Shown here: positions 1-6,109 of the stretch, piece by piece
How the letters are laid out: each line of letters opens with the position of its first letter
How positions within the stretch are numbered: the stretch's first letter is position 1
From: Acidobacteriota bacterium
GTDB lineage: Bacteria; Acidobacteriota; Terriglobia; Acidiferrales; UBA7541
Length of the DNA stretch: 8,137 bases
Direction of reading: 5' to 3'
Assembly (NCBI GenBank): GCA_003131985.1
Contig: PKWH01000122.1
Location: forward strand, 16,795-24,931
Notes under the pieces: model-generated
What the model saw: the letters and a program-made list of their open reading frames with translations, nothing else
Told to the model about the DNA's origin: nothing
Databases searched by the model: none
Position numbers and translations under genes: made by a program

Positions 1-2685
1 GTATCGCGCACGGTTGCGATCGCGGAGCGCTGCAACGTCAAAATCCAGCGCGTGAGCAATCCGTTCCCGGATTTCAAGGTGCCCGAAGGCCACACGGCCG
101 ATTCATATTTCGAGAAAACGGTGCGCGAAGGATTTCAATCGCGCGGCCCCCAAATCGAGCGGCTGGTAAAGGAAAACCGGCTGCGCCATTCGCTCGCGGA
201 GTACGAGCAACGGCTTACCGATGAAATCGAGATGATCAAGAAGATGCGCTTTGCGGGCTACTTTCTGATCGTTTGGGATTTTATTCATTACGCGAAAGCC
301 CAAGGTGTGCCCGTCGGTCCGGGCCGCGGATCCGCGGCGGGAAGCTTGGTGAGTTACTCGCTGCACATCACGGACGTGGATCCGATGCAATACGATCTTC
401 TGTTCGAACGTTTTCTGAATCCGGAGCGCATTTCCTTACCCGACATTGATATCGATTTTTGCATGCGACGGCGCGGCGAAGTGATCGAATACGTCCGGCA
501 AAAATATGGCGAGAAAAATGTCGCGCAAATCATTACTTTCGGAACCATGGCGGCCAAAGCGGTGTTGAAGGATGCGGGCCGCGCGCTGGATATGCCGTAT
601 GGCGATGTGGACAAACTCGCGAAGCTTGTTCCCTTAACGCTCAATATATCGCTGGAAGAGGCGCTGAAGCAATCGCCTCAGCTAGAAGCCGCGCGAAAAG
701 ATGAAAGAGTGAAAGAACTTATCGAAGTAGCGCTGCGGTTGGAAGGATTGGCGCGGCATGCCTCGACGCACGCGGCCGGGGTGGTCATCTCGCCGCAACC
801 GCTCACCGAAATCGTCCCGTTGTACAAGTCGAGTAAGGATGAAATCACGACGCAGTACGACATGAACGCGCTGGGCCGCATCGGGCTGTTGAAAATGGAT
901 TTTCTGGGCCTGACTACGCTGACTGTGCTCGACGACGCCGTCAAAATGATTAAGAAAAATCGCGGCGTGGACTTCGACTTGACGCTTCTTCCACTCGACG
1001 ATGCGGAGACATACGCTCTCTTCGCGCGTGGCGATACCAGCGGAATCTTTCAGTTTGAATCGCATGGCATGCGCGACATTCTCAAACGCTATCAGCCTAC
1101 GCGGATCGAAGATCTCACCGCGCTGAATGCTCTGTATCGTCCTGGTCCGATTCAGGGCGGAATGATCGACGAATTTATCTCACGCAAACATGGTAAGAAA
1201 AAAGTCACCTACGACCTTCCGGAACTCGAGGAAATTCTTTCGGAAACCTGGGGCGTGATCGTTTTTCAAGAACAGGTCATGAAGATTGCCAACCGGATCG
1301 CCGGGTTCACGCTCGGAGAAGCGGACATTTTGCGCAGCGCCATGGGGAAGAAAAAAGTCGAAGTGATGGCCGCGCAGCGCGACAAATTCCTGACCGGCTG
1401 CGCCGCGCGCAAGGTCGCGCCGAAGAAAGCCGAGAAACTCTTTGACCTAATGGAAGAATTTGCGCTCTACGGTTTCCCAAAAGCTCACGCCTGCGCCTAT
1501 GCCTTGCTGGCCTACCAGACGGCGTACCTGAAAGTTCATTTCCCAGTGGAATTCATCGCTGCGATGCTGAGCTCGGAAGCGGGGAACACGGAAAAAGTGG
1601 TGAAATACATCAACGAGGCTCGCGGTTTGGGGATCCGCGTTTTGCCGCCGTGCGTGCATGAGAGCGGGTTGTACTTCACGCCTGTGGGCGACGATATCCG
1701 ATTCGGGCTGGCAGCAATTAAGAACGTCGGCGAGAACACAGCCAAGGCTATTTGTGACGCGCGGGCAGGCGGCGTAAAGTTTCGTGACCTTTTTAGCTTT
1801 AGTGAAGCCATTGAGCCAAGATGCTTGAACAAGCGTGTGCTTGAGAGCCTGGTAAAGGCTGGCGCCCTGGATTGCCTGAGTGCCTCGCGGGGACGCCTAT
1901 TTGCCGCGGTCGATCAAGCCATCCTGCGCGGTCAGAAAAAATCCCAGGCCAAAGCGGTTGGGCAGGGAGGGCTTTTTCTGGCGGGATCAAGTTCCACTCA
2001 CTCTCAGGCGGAAACGTGGCACGAAAGTTCGTTGCCCGAGGCTGAGGATTGGACGGAGGAGCAACTGTTGGCCGGGGAATATGCGACGCTGGGTTTCTAT
2101 ATCTCCGGGCACCCCATGGATAAGTACGCCGGCCGCTTGAAAGATTTGAATGCGATTGAACTGTCAACCATGGAAGCCCGCCGGAATGGGGAAGACATCG
2201 TCGTCGCAGGAATTATCGTGCAATCGCGGCCGATGCGTTCCCGGCGCGGCGCGCGCTGGGCGATATTAACTCTGCAAGATCGCACGGGAGTGATAGAAGC
2301 GCTCGTTTTTCCAGAGGCTTTTCAGAAGCTCGAAGCCACCTTGAAGGCCAACACGCCTTTACTCGCCAAAGGACGTGTCGCGGTGGAAGATGTAGGCACA
2401 CGTCTGATAGTTTCAGACGCACGGCTGCTCGATCAAGTGACGGATCGCGCGCCAAGCTTGCTGCGTGTGCGAGTTGACCTTGGCTCGGTGGATTCCGGTG
2501 CCCTGGATCGCCTGCAGGAATTATTTACGAAGAGGCCTGGCCGCTGCCGCGTAGCGTTCGAGCTGGTGCAATCGGACGGTTCGGAAGCGACGTTGGAAGC
2601 TGGCAGCGCGGTGATGGCCGACCGCGAACTTCTGGAACAAGTACGGCAAATCTGCGGCACGGATTCGGTTGCGGTGGTGCAATGA
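1..2685 (+). CDS. dnaE: DNA polymerase III alpha subunit, 5'-truncated by window edge
   Basis: This is the replicative DNA polymerase catalytic subunit, which extends DNA at the fork within the Pol III holoenzyme. The frame is open from base 1 and the first residues already align with the family (IAERCNV, then FPDFKVPEGHTADSYF). The GTG at 52 is therefore not the start, and about 250 N-terminal residues, including most of the PHP domain, lie upstream of the window. Visible parts in order are the palm motif GPGRGSAAGS (316-345) and PDIDIDF with two catalytic Asp codons (442-444, 448-450). The third catalytic Asp is in KMDFLGL (898-900). Next come the finger region with FQFES and ALYRPGP, a helix-hairpin-helix (about 1705-1752), and a QGGLF clamp-binding pentapeptide (1963-1977). 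An OB fold (about 2190-2420) and the usual C-terminal domain complete the protein. The architecture fits DnaE1 rather than PolC. The stop overlaps the start of accA. Confidence 0.97.
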   Translation, partial: VSRTVAIAERCNVKIQRVSNPFPDFKVPEGHTADSYFEKTVREGFQSRGPQIERLVKENRLRHSLAEYEQRLTDEIEMIKKMRFAGYFLIVWDFIHYAKAQGVPVGPGRGSAAGSLVSYSLHITDVDPMQYDLLFERFLNPERISLPDIDIDFCMRRRGEVIEYVRQKYGEKNVAQIITFGTMAAKAVLKDAGRALDMPYGDVDKLAKLVPLTLNISLEEALKQSPQLEAARKDERVKELIEVALRLEGLARHASTHAAGVVISPQPLTEIVPLYKSSKDEITTQYDMNALGRIGLLKMDFLGLTTLTVLDDAVKMIKKNRGVDFDLTLLPLDDAETYALFARGDTSGIFQFESHGMRDILKRYQPTRIEDLTALNALYRPGPIQGGMIDEFISRKHGKKKVTYDLPELEEILSETWGVIVFQEQVMKIANRIAGFTLGEADILRSAMGKKKVEVMAAQRDKFLTGCAARKVAPKKAEKLFDLMEEFALYGFPKAHACAYALLAYQTAYLKVHFPVEFIAAMLSSEAGNTEKVVKYINEARGLGIRVLPPCVHESGLYFTPVGDDIRFGLAAIKNVGENTAKAICDARAGGVKFRDLFSFSEAIEPRCLNKRVLESLVKAGALDCLSASRGRLFAAVDQAILRGQKKSQAKAVGQGGLFLAGSSSTHSQAETWHESSLPEAEDWTEEQLLAGEYATLGFYISGHPMDKYAGRLKDLNAIELSTMEARRNGEDIVVAGIIVQSRPMRSRRGARWAILTLQDRTGVIEALVFPEAFQKLEATLKANTPLLAKGRVAVEDVGTRLIVSDARLLDQVTDRAPSLLRVRVDLGSVDSGALDRLQELFTKRPGRCRVAFELVQSDGSEATLEAGSAVMADRELLEQVRQICGTDSVAVVQ
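2682..2685 (+). promoter_or_regulatory. ATGA stop/start overlap coupling dnaE to accA
   Basis: The dnaE stop TGA (2683-2685) lies inside the accA start ATG (2682-2684). The upstream GGTGGTG-like stretch is a poor Shine-Dalgarno site. The likely mode is re-initiation by ribosomes finishing dnaE, which would tie AccA output to DnaE translation. Coupling itself is inferred, while the overlap is seen directly. Confidence 0.7.
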
Positions 2686-3782
2686 GCAAACGCCAGGAAG
2701 CTCGCGAACGGCTTCGGAGGCGGCGCGAGCTCGCCAAAGCACGCAAGCGCCTAGGCAAGGGCGAACAGTCCGAGCCGCCAAAGCAAGTCGAGCCAGACGA
2801 GAAGCCCAAGCAGGCTGCGGCTCCTGGCAAGAAAGAAACTGACCGGCAACGCCAACTCGAAATCGAGACGCTGGAACGTGGTGTAGCAGATTTGACGAGG
2901 CTCTCAGCTCCCACGGGAGAAACAAGACTGGAAATCGAGCGCATTCGCCGCGAAGTGGATGAATTAAAGCGCGATTTTTATACCCACTTGGATGCTTGGC
3001 AGCGTTTGCAACTCGCACGCCATCCCCAGCGTCCCTACACGGATGATTTCATTCGAATACTCTTTGAGAATTTCAGCGAAATTCATGGCGACCGAAACTT
3101 TTCCGACGACCCGGCGTTAATCACCGGGATGGCCACGTTCCACGGCCAGCCCGTGATGATTATCGGGAACCAGAAGGGCCGCGACACGAAACAGCGGCTC
3201 GCGCGGAACTTTGGCCAAGCGAAGCCGGAAGGGTATCGGAAGGCTTTGCGCGCGATGAAGCTCGCTGCAAAATTTCGCCGTCCAATTTTGATTTTTGTGG
3301 ACACGCAAGGCGCCTACCCGGGCGTAGACGCCGAAGAGCGCGGGCAAGCCGAAGCTATCGCGCTTAATTTGCGCGAGATGTCGCGATTGCCGGTTCCGAT
3401 CGTGGTCACCATTACAGGCGAAGGAGGATCGGGAGGGGCGCTGGCGATCGCCATCGGCGACCGTGTGTATATGCTCGAGAATTCCGTTTACTCGGTGATA
3501 TCGCCGGAGGGCTGCGCTACCATCATGTGGCGCGATTCGAGCAAAGCAGAAGTGGCGGCCGAGGCCTTGAAAATTACCGCCCCCGATTTGCTGGAGATGA
3601 AGTTGATCGACGAGATCGTTCCCGAGCCGGACGGCGGCGCGCATACCGACCATCAGGCCACCGCCAAATTGCTCGAGCCGGTGCTGGTCCGTTCGCTTCA
3701 TGAACTCTCCCAGCTTTCCGCGCAGGCTCTTGTCGAGCAGCGATACCAGAAATTCCGAAACATGGGGCAGTTTTTCGCATAG
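2682..3782 (+). CDS. accA: Acetyl-CoA carboxylase carboxyltransferase subunit alpha
   Basis: AccA pairs with AccD to move the carboxyl group from carboxybiotin to acetyl-CoA, giving malonyl-CoA, the first step of cytosolic fatty-acid synthesis. The 366 residues align with E. coli AccA from about residue 60 onward. Landmarks are LARHPQRPYT (about 110), QKGRDTK, PEGYRKALR, DTQGAYPG (207-214), EERGQ, the glycine-rich GEGGSGGALAI (246-256) that builds the oxyanion site, and SPEGCA (about 274-279). The end, RYQKFRNMG, is also typical. The protein is about 45 residues longer at the N-terminus than E. coli AccA. That extension is rich in Lys, Arg, Glu and Gln with no recognisable domain. The only in-frame ATG before the conserved core is at 2682, overlapping the dnaE stop by ATGA with only a weak purine-rich upstream site, so translational coupling is likely. 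No accD is visible here. Confidence 0.97.
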   Translation: MSKRQEARERLRRRRELAKARKRLGKGEQSEPPKQVEPDEKPKQAAAPGKKETDRQRQLEIETLERGVADLTRLSAPTGETRLEIERIRREVDELKRDFYTHLDAWQRLQLARHPQRPYTDDFIRILFENFSEIHGDRNFSDDPALITGMATFHGQPVMIIGNQKGRDTKQRLARNFGQAKPEGYRKALRAMKLAAKFRRPILIFVDTQGAYPGVDAEERGQAEAIALNLREMSRLPVPIVVTITGEGGSGGALAIAIGDRVYMLENSVYSVISPEGCATIMWRDSSKAEVAAEALKITAPDLLEMKLIDEIVPEPDGGAHTDHQATAKLLEPVLVRSLHELSQLSAQALVEQRYQKFRNMGQFFA

Positions 3783-3808
3783 GATTTGGCTTAGGGGTTA
3801 TGCCGATG

Positions 3809-3825
3809 CGCGCGACTGTCGCGCG
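3809..3825 (+). terminator. GC-rich hairpin after accA, possible weak terminator
   Basis: CGCGCGA (3809-3815), loop CTG, TCGCGCG (3819-3825) form a perfect 7-bp stem starting 26 nt after the accA stop. No T-run follows (the next bases are TCGTTCGCTC), so this is not a canonical intrinsic terminator. It could protect the 3' end of the mRNA or cause pausing. Its function is inferred only from position. Confidence 0.3.
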
Positions 3826-3907
3826 TCGTTCGCTCGGGAGGGAATTGATACTCTAAAGATTTGGGGAATCTCAGTCGATGATATCGGCGAAGTTACGCTC
3901 GGACGCA

Positions 3908-3913
3908 GTGGAG
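3908..3913 (+). promoter_or_regulatory. Ribosome binding site deciding the start at 3922
   Basis: GTGGAG with an 8-nt spacer to the ATG at 3922 is the best Shine-Dalgarno match in this reading frame. It supports the 92-residue product that begins directly with a membrane segment, over the longer 166-residue reading starting inside accA. Confidence 0.55.
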
Positions 3914-3921
3914 TAAAAGGC

Positions 3922-4200
3922 ATGGAGTACGCTCTCGCAGCCGTTTTAATTGCACTGGTGATATATGGAATCGTGAAGAGGGCGAGCGACCGCTATTCGA
4001 ACATGACCGAGCAGGAATTTGAAGCCGAAGCGCAACGAGGGTCTAGCATCGGCGGCGCGATGGCCGAAGTACAAAAGATCGTGGATTCTAGCCACCACGT
4101 GGAATATGTTCAGGAGGAAGCGGAGCGCATGGAAGCCGACGGCTCCGAATCAGGAGACAAGCCCGAAACGGGCCCCTTTCCACAGCGGAGAAAGGATTGA
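3922..4200 (+). CDS. Small single-pass membrane protein, function unknown
   Basis: I do not recognise a named family. The 92-residue product begins MEYALAAVLIALVIYGIV, one hydrophobic segment (about residues 2-18). A basic stop-transfer patch (KRASDR) follows, and then a hydrophilic, Glu-rich tail of about 70 residues containing MTEQEFEAEAQRG and a likely helical stretch AEVQKIV. The topology is probably N-out with the charged tail in the cytoplasm. The start ATG at 3922 has GTGGAG (3908-3913) 8 nt upstream. The frame stays open back to an ATG at 3700, inside the end of accA, but that extension lacks a ribosome binding site and reads like accA read in another frame. The gene lies 36 nt before the next membrane-protein gene, so the two are probably co-transcribed. 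Confidence 0.65.
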   Translation: MEYALAAVLIALVIYGIVKRASDRYSNMTEQEFEAEAQRGSSIGGAMAEVQKIVDSSHHVEYVQEEAERMEADGSESGDKPETGPFPQRRKD

Positions 4201-4236
4201 AGACAGCAGCATATCGATTGAAACGGGAGGCATCCT

Positions 4237-4626
4237 ATGCAAACTGTGAATGATTCTACCGGAAGATACGGCACACTGGGCGTCCTCTGGGCGGTCTACG
4301 CGGTTCTCCGATTTGCCGGTGCCGCCTTCATCGTCGTGTACGAAGGAATGCTTACCGTGATGTGGGGGGCGATAATTACGCGCGTTGCAAACCCTCTTGC
4401 TCTGATGTCGCTGTTCCACTTCTTCTTAATCTTCGCGGTCGTACTGAATATCATCGCGGGGATCTTTTCGCTTCTTGCCGCAATGGCCTTGCTGGGACGC
4501 ACCGGCTCAGCACGGACACTTGCGCTAGTGGCAAGCTTTTTCGCTTTGATCAACGGGCCCCTTGGCATCGCATTGGGCGCCTATACGCTCGTCATTTTTG
4601 TCCCTCGCGGCCCAAGTACTTCGTAA
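4237..4626 (+). CDS. Small polytopic membrane protein, function unknown
   Basis: The 129-residue product is strongly hydrophobic. Likely membrane segments are residues 14-35, 57-85 and 93-122, and the last may be two short helices split by the NGPLG turn at 106-110. The segment ARTLALVASFFALINGPLG followed by IALGAYTLVIF resembles the C-terminal signature of many small uncharacterised bacterial membrane proteins, in which a positively charged loop is followed by a Pro-Leu-Gly turn and a final helix. I recall that pattern from general knowledge and cannot assign a family number. The start is clear: GGGAGG (4225-4230) with a 6-nt spacer. There are no catalytic-looking residues and few charges in the membrane segments, so an enzymatic role is unlikely. 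It probably shares a transcript with the gene before it. Confidence 0.75.
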   Translation: MQTVNDSTGRYGTLGVLWAVYAVLRFAGAAFIVVYEGMLTVMWGAIITRVANPLALMSLFHFFLIFAVVLNIIAGIFSLLAAMALLGRTGSARTLALVASFFALINGPLGIALGAYTLVIFVPRGPSTS

Positions 4627-4800
4627 AATTCAAAGACGCGCGATATCCACACGAGAGCTCGAACGCTGGCGCGTGGTTCACAGGCAGCGTAGATTCGCCA
4701 TTAGAGCATTGAACACGTACCGAACTCTTTCCGTTGCCCCGCTCGCTCCCGTGATTTAGTTTCATAAACAGGCAGATTCACGCAGCAGGGAGCAGCCAAA
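4627..4800 (+). other. Intergenic spacer, no gene seen
   Basis: This 174-nt stretch shows no credible coding region or tRNA cloverleaf. ACGCTG (4663-4668) and CAGCGT (4685-4690) could pair around a 16-nt loop, but no T-run follows. A TGATTTAGT stretch (4752-4760) is a poor match to an extended -10. The promoter of the following Fe-S gene is presumably here, but I cannot place it. Confidence 0.4.
4787..4792 (+). promoter_or_regulatory. Ribosome binding site deciding the GTG start at 4801
   Basis: AGGGAG lies 8 nt before the GTG at 4801. No in-frame ATG occurs until residue 89, which falls after all the cluster cysteines. The GTG with this site is therefore the only sensible start. Confidence 0.65.
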
Positions 4801-5199
4801 GTGGCGGACTCGGGGACACCTCTAATTTCGGACGTTTTTCGGCCGTACGAGAAGCTTGTAGAGATTTCGATCTTGGGAAAAACCTTTCTCGTGCCTGAGC
4901 GAAATTCGCTGCTGCGCGCTTTCCAGTTCATTAGCCCCGAGACGATTCCATATGGCCGGTTTTGTTGGAACCAGGACTGTCAATATTGCAGGGTGGATTG
5001 CCAGTTATCCGATGAGGATCAGTCGCGGCCGATCCTGAGTTGCAAGTTTCTGGTTTCCGAAGGGATGAGCATTTCGAACTTGGCGCCGGAATTGGTTGGC
5101 TGCCTGCGAACGAAGCTTGGGAAAGTGGCGCAGAGTTCAGAAACCTTGTCTGAAGTTCCTGCGGTTCCAACCGCTCCTCGAGACGAGGACAGCCACTAG
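4801..5199 (+). CDS. Small [2Fe-2S] ferredoxin-like protein
   Basis: The 132-residue protein has a beta-grasp-like N-terminal half: VEISILGKTFLVPERNSLL (about 20-38) resembles the first strands and turn of plant-type ferredoxin and SdhB/NuoG N-terminal domains. It is followed by C55-x4-C60-x2-C63 and, 17 residues on, C81 in ILSCKFLV. That spacing matches a [2Fe-2S] site of the SdhB kind (C-x4-C-x2-C then a distant Cys), with an extra Cys at 67. No second 4Fe-4S domain, flavin or NAD site follows. The C-terminus is a short Ser/Pro/Glu-rich tail. It is therefore probably a soluble one-electron carrier or a small cluster-binding partner whose enzyme is not identifiable here. Translation starts at GTG. 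The cluster assignment is strong by motif, while the physiological role is unknown. Confidence 0.75.
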   Translation: MADSGTPLISDVFRPYEKLVEISILGKTFLVPERNSLLRAFQFISPETIPYGRFCWNQDCQYCRVDCQLSDEDQSRPILSCKFLVSEGMSISNLAPELVGCLRTKLGKVAQSSETLSEVPAVPTAPRDEDSH

Positions 5200-5255
5200 A
5201 ACTAACACAGTCCTCAAGCTGCAGTTTCTGTTGTCTTTCAGTGGTCCTCGTTTTT
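5184..5255 (+). terminator. Candidate bulged intrinsic terminator after the Fe-S gene
   Basis: CGAGGA (5184-5189) pairs with TCCTCG (5245-5250), and CCACT (5193-5197) pairs with AGTGG (5240-5244), leaving a 3-nt bulge. Together they make 11 bp closing a 42-nt loop, and TTTTT (5251-5255) follows at once. The left arm overlaps the stop codon. The stem directly followed by a T-run is the classic terminator arrangement, but the long loop is unusual. A competing short hairpin, TCCTCG-aga-CGAGGA (5175-5189), would use the same left arm. Confidence 0.4.
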
Positions 5256-5296
5256 CAACAGATCAGATGTGGAAGTAAAAGCTCGGTGGACGGCGC

Positions 5297-5305
5297 TGCT
5301 ATAAG
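5297..5305 (+). promoter_or_regulatory. Extended -10 promoter for the gene at 5377
   Basis: TGC directly before TATAAG (5300-5305) fits the TGn-extended -10 recognised by the housekeeping sigma factor. Nothing resembling TTGACA lies 16-18 nt upstream, which is tolerated in extended -10 promoters. Transcription would begin near 5312, leaving a leader of about 65 nt. It lies just beyond the candidate terminator, which fits a transcription-unit boundary. Confidence 0.5.
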
Positions 5306-5365
5306 ACTTCACGTTTGCACAAAATGCCTCACCGTGCCATTCTTGCAAAATCGAAGCAGGTCTCC

Positions 5366-5370
5366 GGAGG
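5366..5370 (+). promoter_or_regulatory. Strong ribosome binding site choosing ATG 5377 over 5373
   Basis: GGAGG sits 6 nt before the ATG at 5377. The out-of-frame ATG at 5373 is only 2 nt away, too close for efficient initiation. Confidence 0.65.
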
Positions 5371-5376
5371 GAATGC

Positions 5377-5976
5377 ATGGCCGTTTGTGACGGGTGCGGG
5401 TTGCAGGTTGACGATGCGCACATCCGCCGCCGCATCGAACGGCTGGAACTCGCGACACGATTCCGGCCCATTCACATTCAGGTGCTATTAATCGATGCTG
5501 CTCCGCCGATGAGCGAGCGAGATTATTTCTATCGCGCCAGCAGCAATCGAGAGGAGCGCTCGTTGGTCTCGCGGATGTATTTTGACGAGATTGTGAAGTC
5601 AGCGGGAATTCCGCTCGACGCCGACATGAAGGAAGAAGCGGCGCTTGCCGAATTTCAGCATCGAGGATTTTTTCTAGCCTACGCGGTAGAGTGCCCCGTC
5701 GATTCTGAGGAAGCGTTGAGCGCCGCGTTGAACCGCCTAGGGCCCATCATGGTGAAAAGGGTGAACGCATCATACAAGCCAAAATTCATTGCGCCAATTT
5801 CATCTCCCATGGGGGAATTGGCTCCGCTCTTCGAATTTAGCGGCTGGGGCGAGCGGCTGGTCCTGAATGACGGCAAGCCCTTCGTAGATCCCTTCCTTGG
5901 AGACCCTCAAGGCCAAGCGGAATTCGGCACGTCGCTGGGAGACCGGCTGGCCGAAGCGCTTTCGTCGCGTTCCTGA
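5377..5976 (+). CDS. Conserved-looking protein, possibly UDG-fold-like, function unknown
   Basis: The 199-residue soluble protein has no firm family assignment. It opens with C4-x2-C7 (VCDGCG), followed by a basic helix (HIRRRIERLELATRFRP), a hydrophobic strand IHIQVLLIDAAPP, and DYFYRAS. The middle holds FFLAYAVECPVD with C106. Further on, YKPKFIAPISS is a second strand, and GKPFVDPFLGDPQGQ lies near the end. The order of a strand ending in a small-residue/Pro-Pro turn, an aromatic FY, a Cys-Pro strand, a KPKFI strand and a late Pro/Gly loop recalls uracil-DNA glycosylase superfamily proteins. The usual catalytic motifs (GEAPG-like and HPS-like) are not intact. The CxxC may bind a metal, but only three cysteines are present. 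Of two ATGs at 5373 and 5377, the second is chosen because GGAGG (5366-5370) is 6 nt away, against 2 nt for the first. Confidence 0.7.
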   Translation: MAVCDGCGLQVDDAHIRRRIERLELATRFRPIHIQVLLIDAAPPMSERDYFYRASSNREERSLVSRMYFDEIVKSAGIPLDADMKEEAALAEFQHRGFFLAYAVECPVDSEEALSAALNRLGPIMVKRVNASYKPKFIAPISSPMGELAPLFEFSGWGERLVLNDGKPFVDPFLGDPQGQAEFGTSLGDRLAEALSSRS

Positions 5977-6053
5977 TTCAAGAACTAGATGCCGGTCGAA
6001 CGGCCGGCGCCAGAGAACCATTTCGCCCCTGAACATTTCTCCCGGACTTGTGC

Positions 6054-6062
6054 TGCTATAAT
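6054..6062 (+). promoter_or_regulatory. Consensus extended -10 promoter for the decarboxylase gene
   Basis: TGC followed by a perfect TATAAT (6057-6062) makes a full extended -10 element. No good -35 hexamer is found at 16-18 nt. Transcription would start near 6069, giving a leader of about 40 nt that includes the strong ribosome binding site at 6098-6105. Confidence 0.6.
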
Positions 6063-6097
6063 TCCGCCTCGATTAAAATAAACATGCTATCGCAATG

Positions 6098-6105
6098 TAA
6101 GGAGG
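6098..6105 (+). promoter_or_regulatory. Ribosome binding site supporting the TTG start at 6110
   Basis: TAAGGAGG is a near-perfect Shine-Dalgarno site, 4 nt before TTG 6110 and 22 nt before the in-frame ATG 6128. Spacing favours TTG, although 4 nt is slightly short. An in-frame TAA at 6098-6100 rules out any earlier start. Confidence 0.6.
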
Positions 6106-6109
6106 CATC

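Noticed and set aside
52..54. GTG as the start of dnaE
   Set aside because: The frame is open to base 1 and the upstream residues match DnaE, so the gene simply enters from outside the window.
3117..3701. Long antisense open frame (194 codons) within accA
   Set aside because: It lies wholly opposite a clearly conserved gene, has no ribosome binding site, and its Arg/His-rich product is typical of a frame shadow in GC-rich coding DNA. The same applies to the antisense frame at 2521-3018.
3700..3921. Extension of the small membrane protein back into accA
   Set aside because: There is no ribosome binding site at 3700, the first 83 nt overlap accA, and the extension would bury the membrane segment that starts naturally at 3922.
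4640..4705. GTTCA-containing stretch as a possible tRNA
   Set aside because: No acceptor, D-arm or anticodon stem can be formed around it.
4362..4759. Plus-strand open frames at 4362-4712 and 4562-4759
   Set aside because: They overlap the membrane-protein gene out of frame, lack ribosome binding sites, and encode Arg/Ser-rich low-quality sequence.
5991..6008. GCCGG...CCGGC inverted repeat after the gene at 5377
   Set aside because: The stem is only 4-5 bp with a shifting register and no T-run follows, so it is not credible as a terminator or operator.
6095..6100. ATGTAA minimal start-stop element before the decarboxylase
   Set aside because: It is probably chance. The TAA is better explained as part of the TAAGGAGG ribosome binding site, and no site precedes the ATG.
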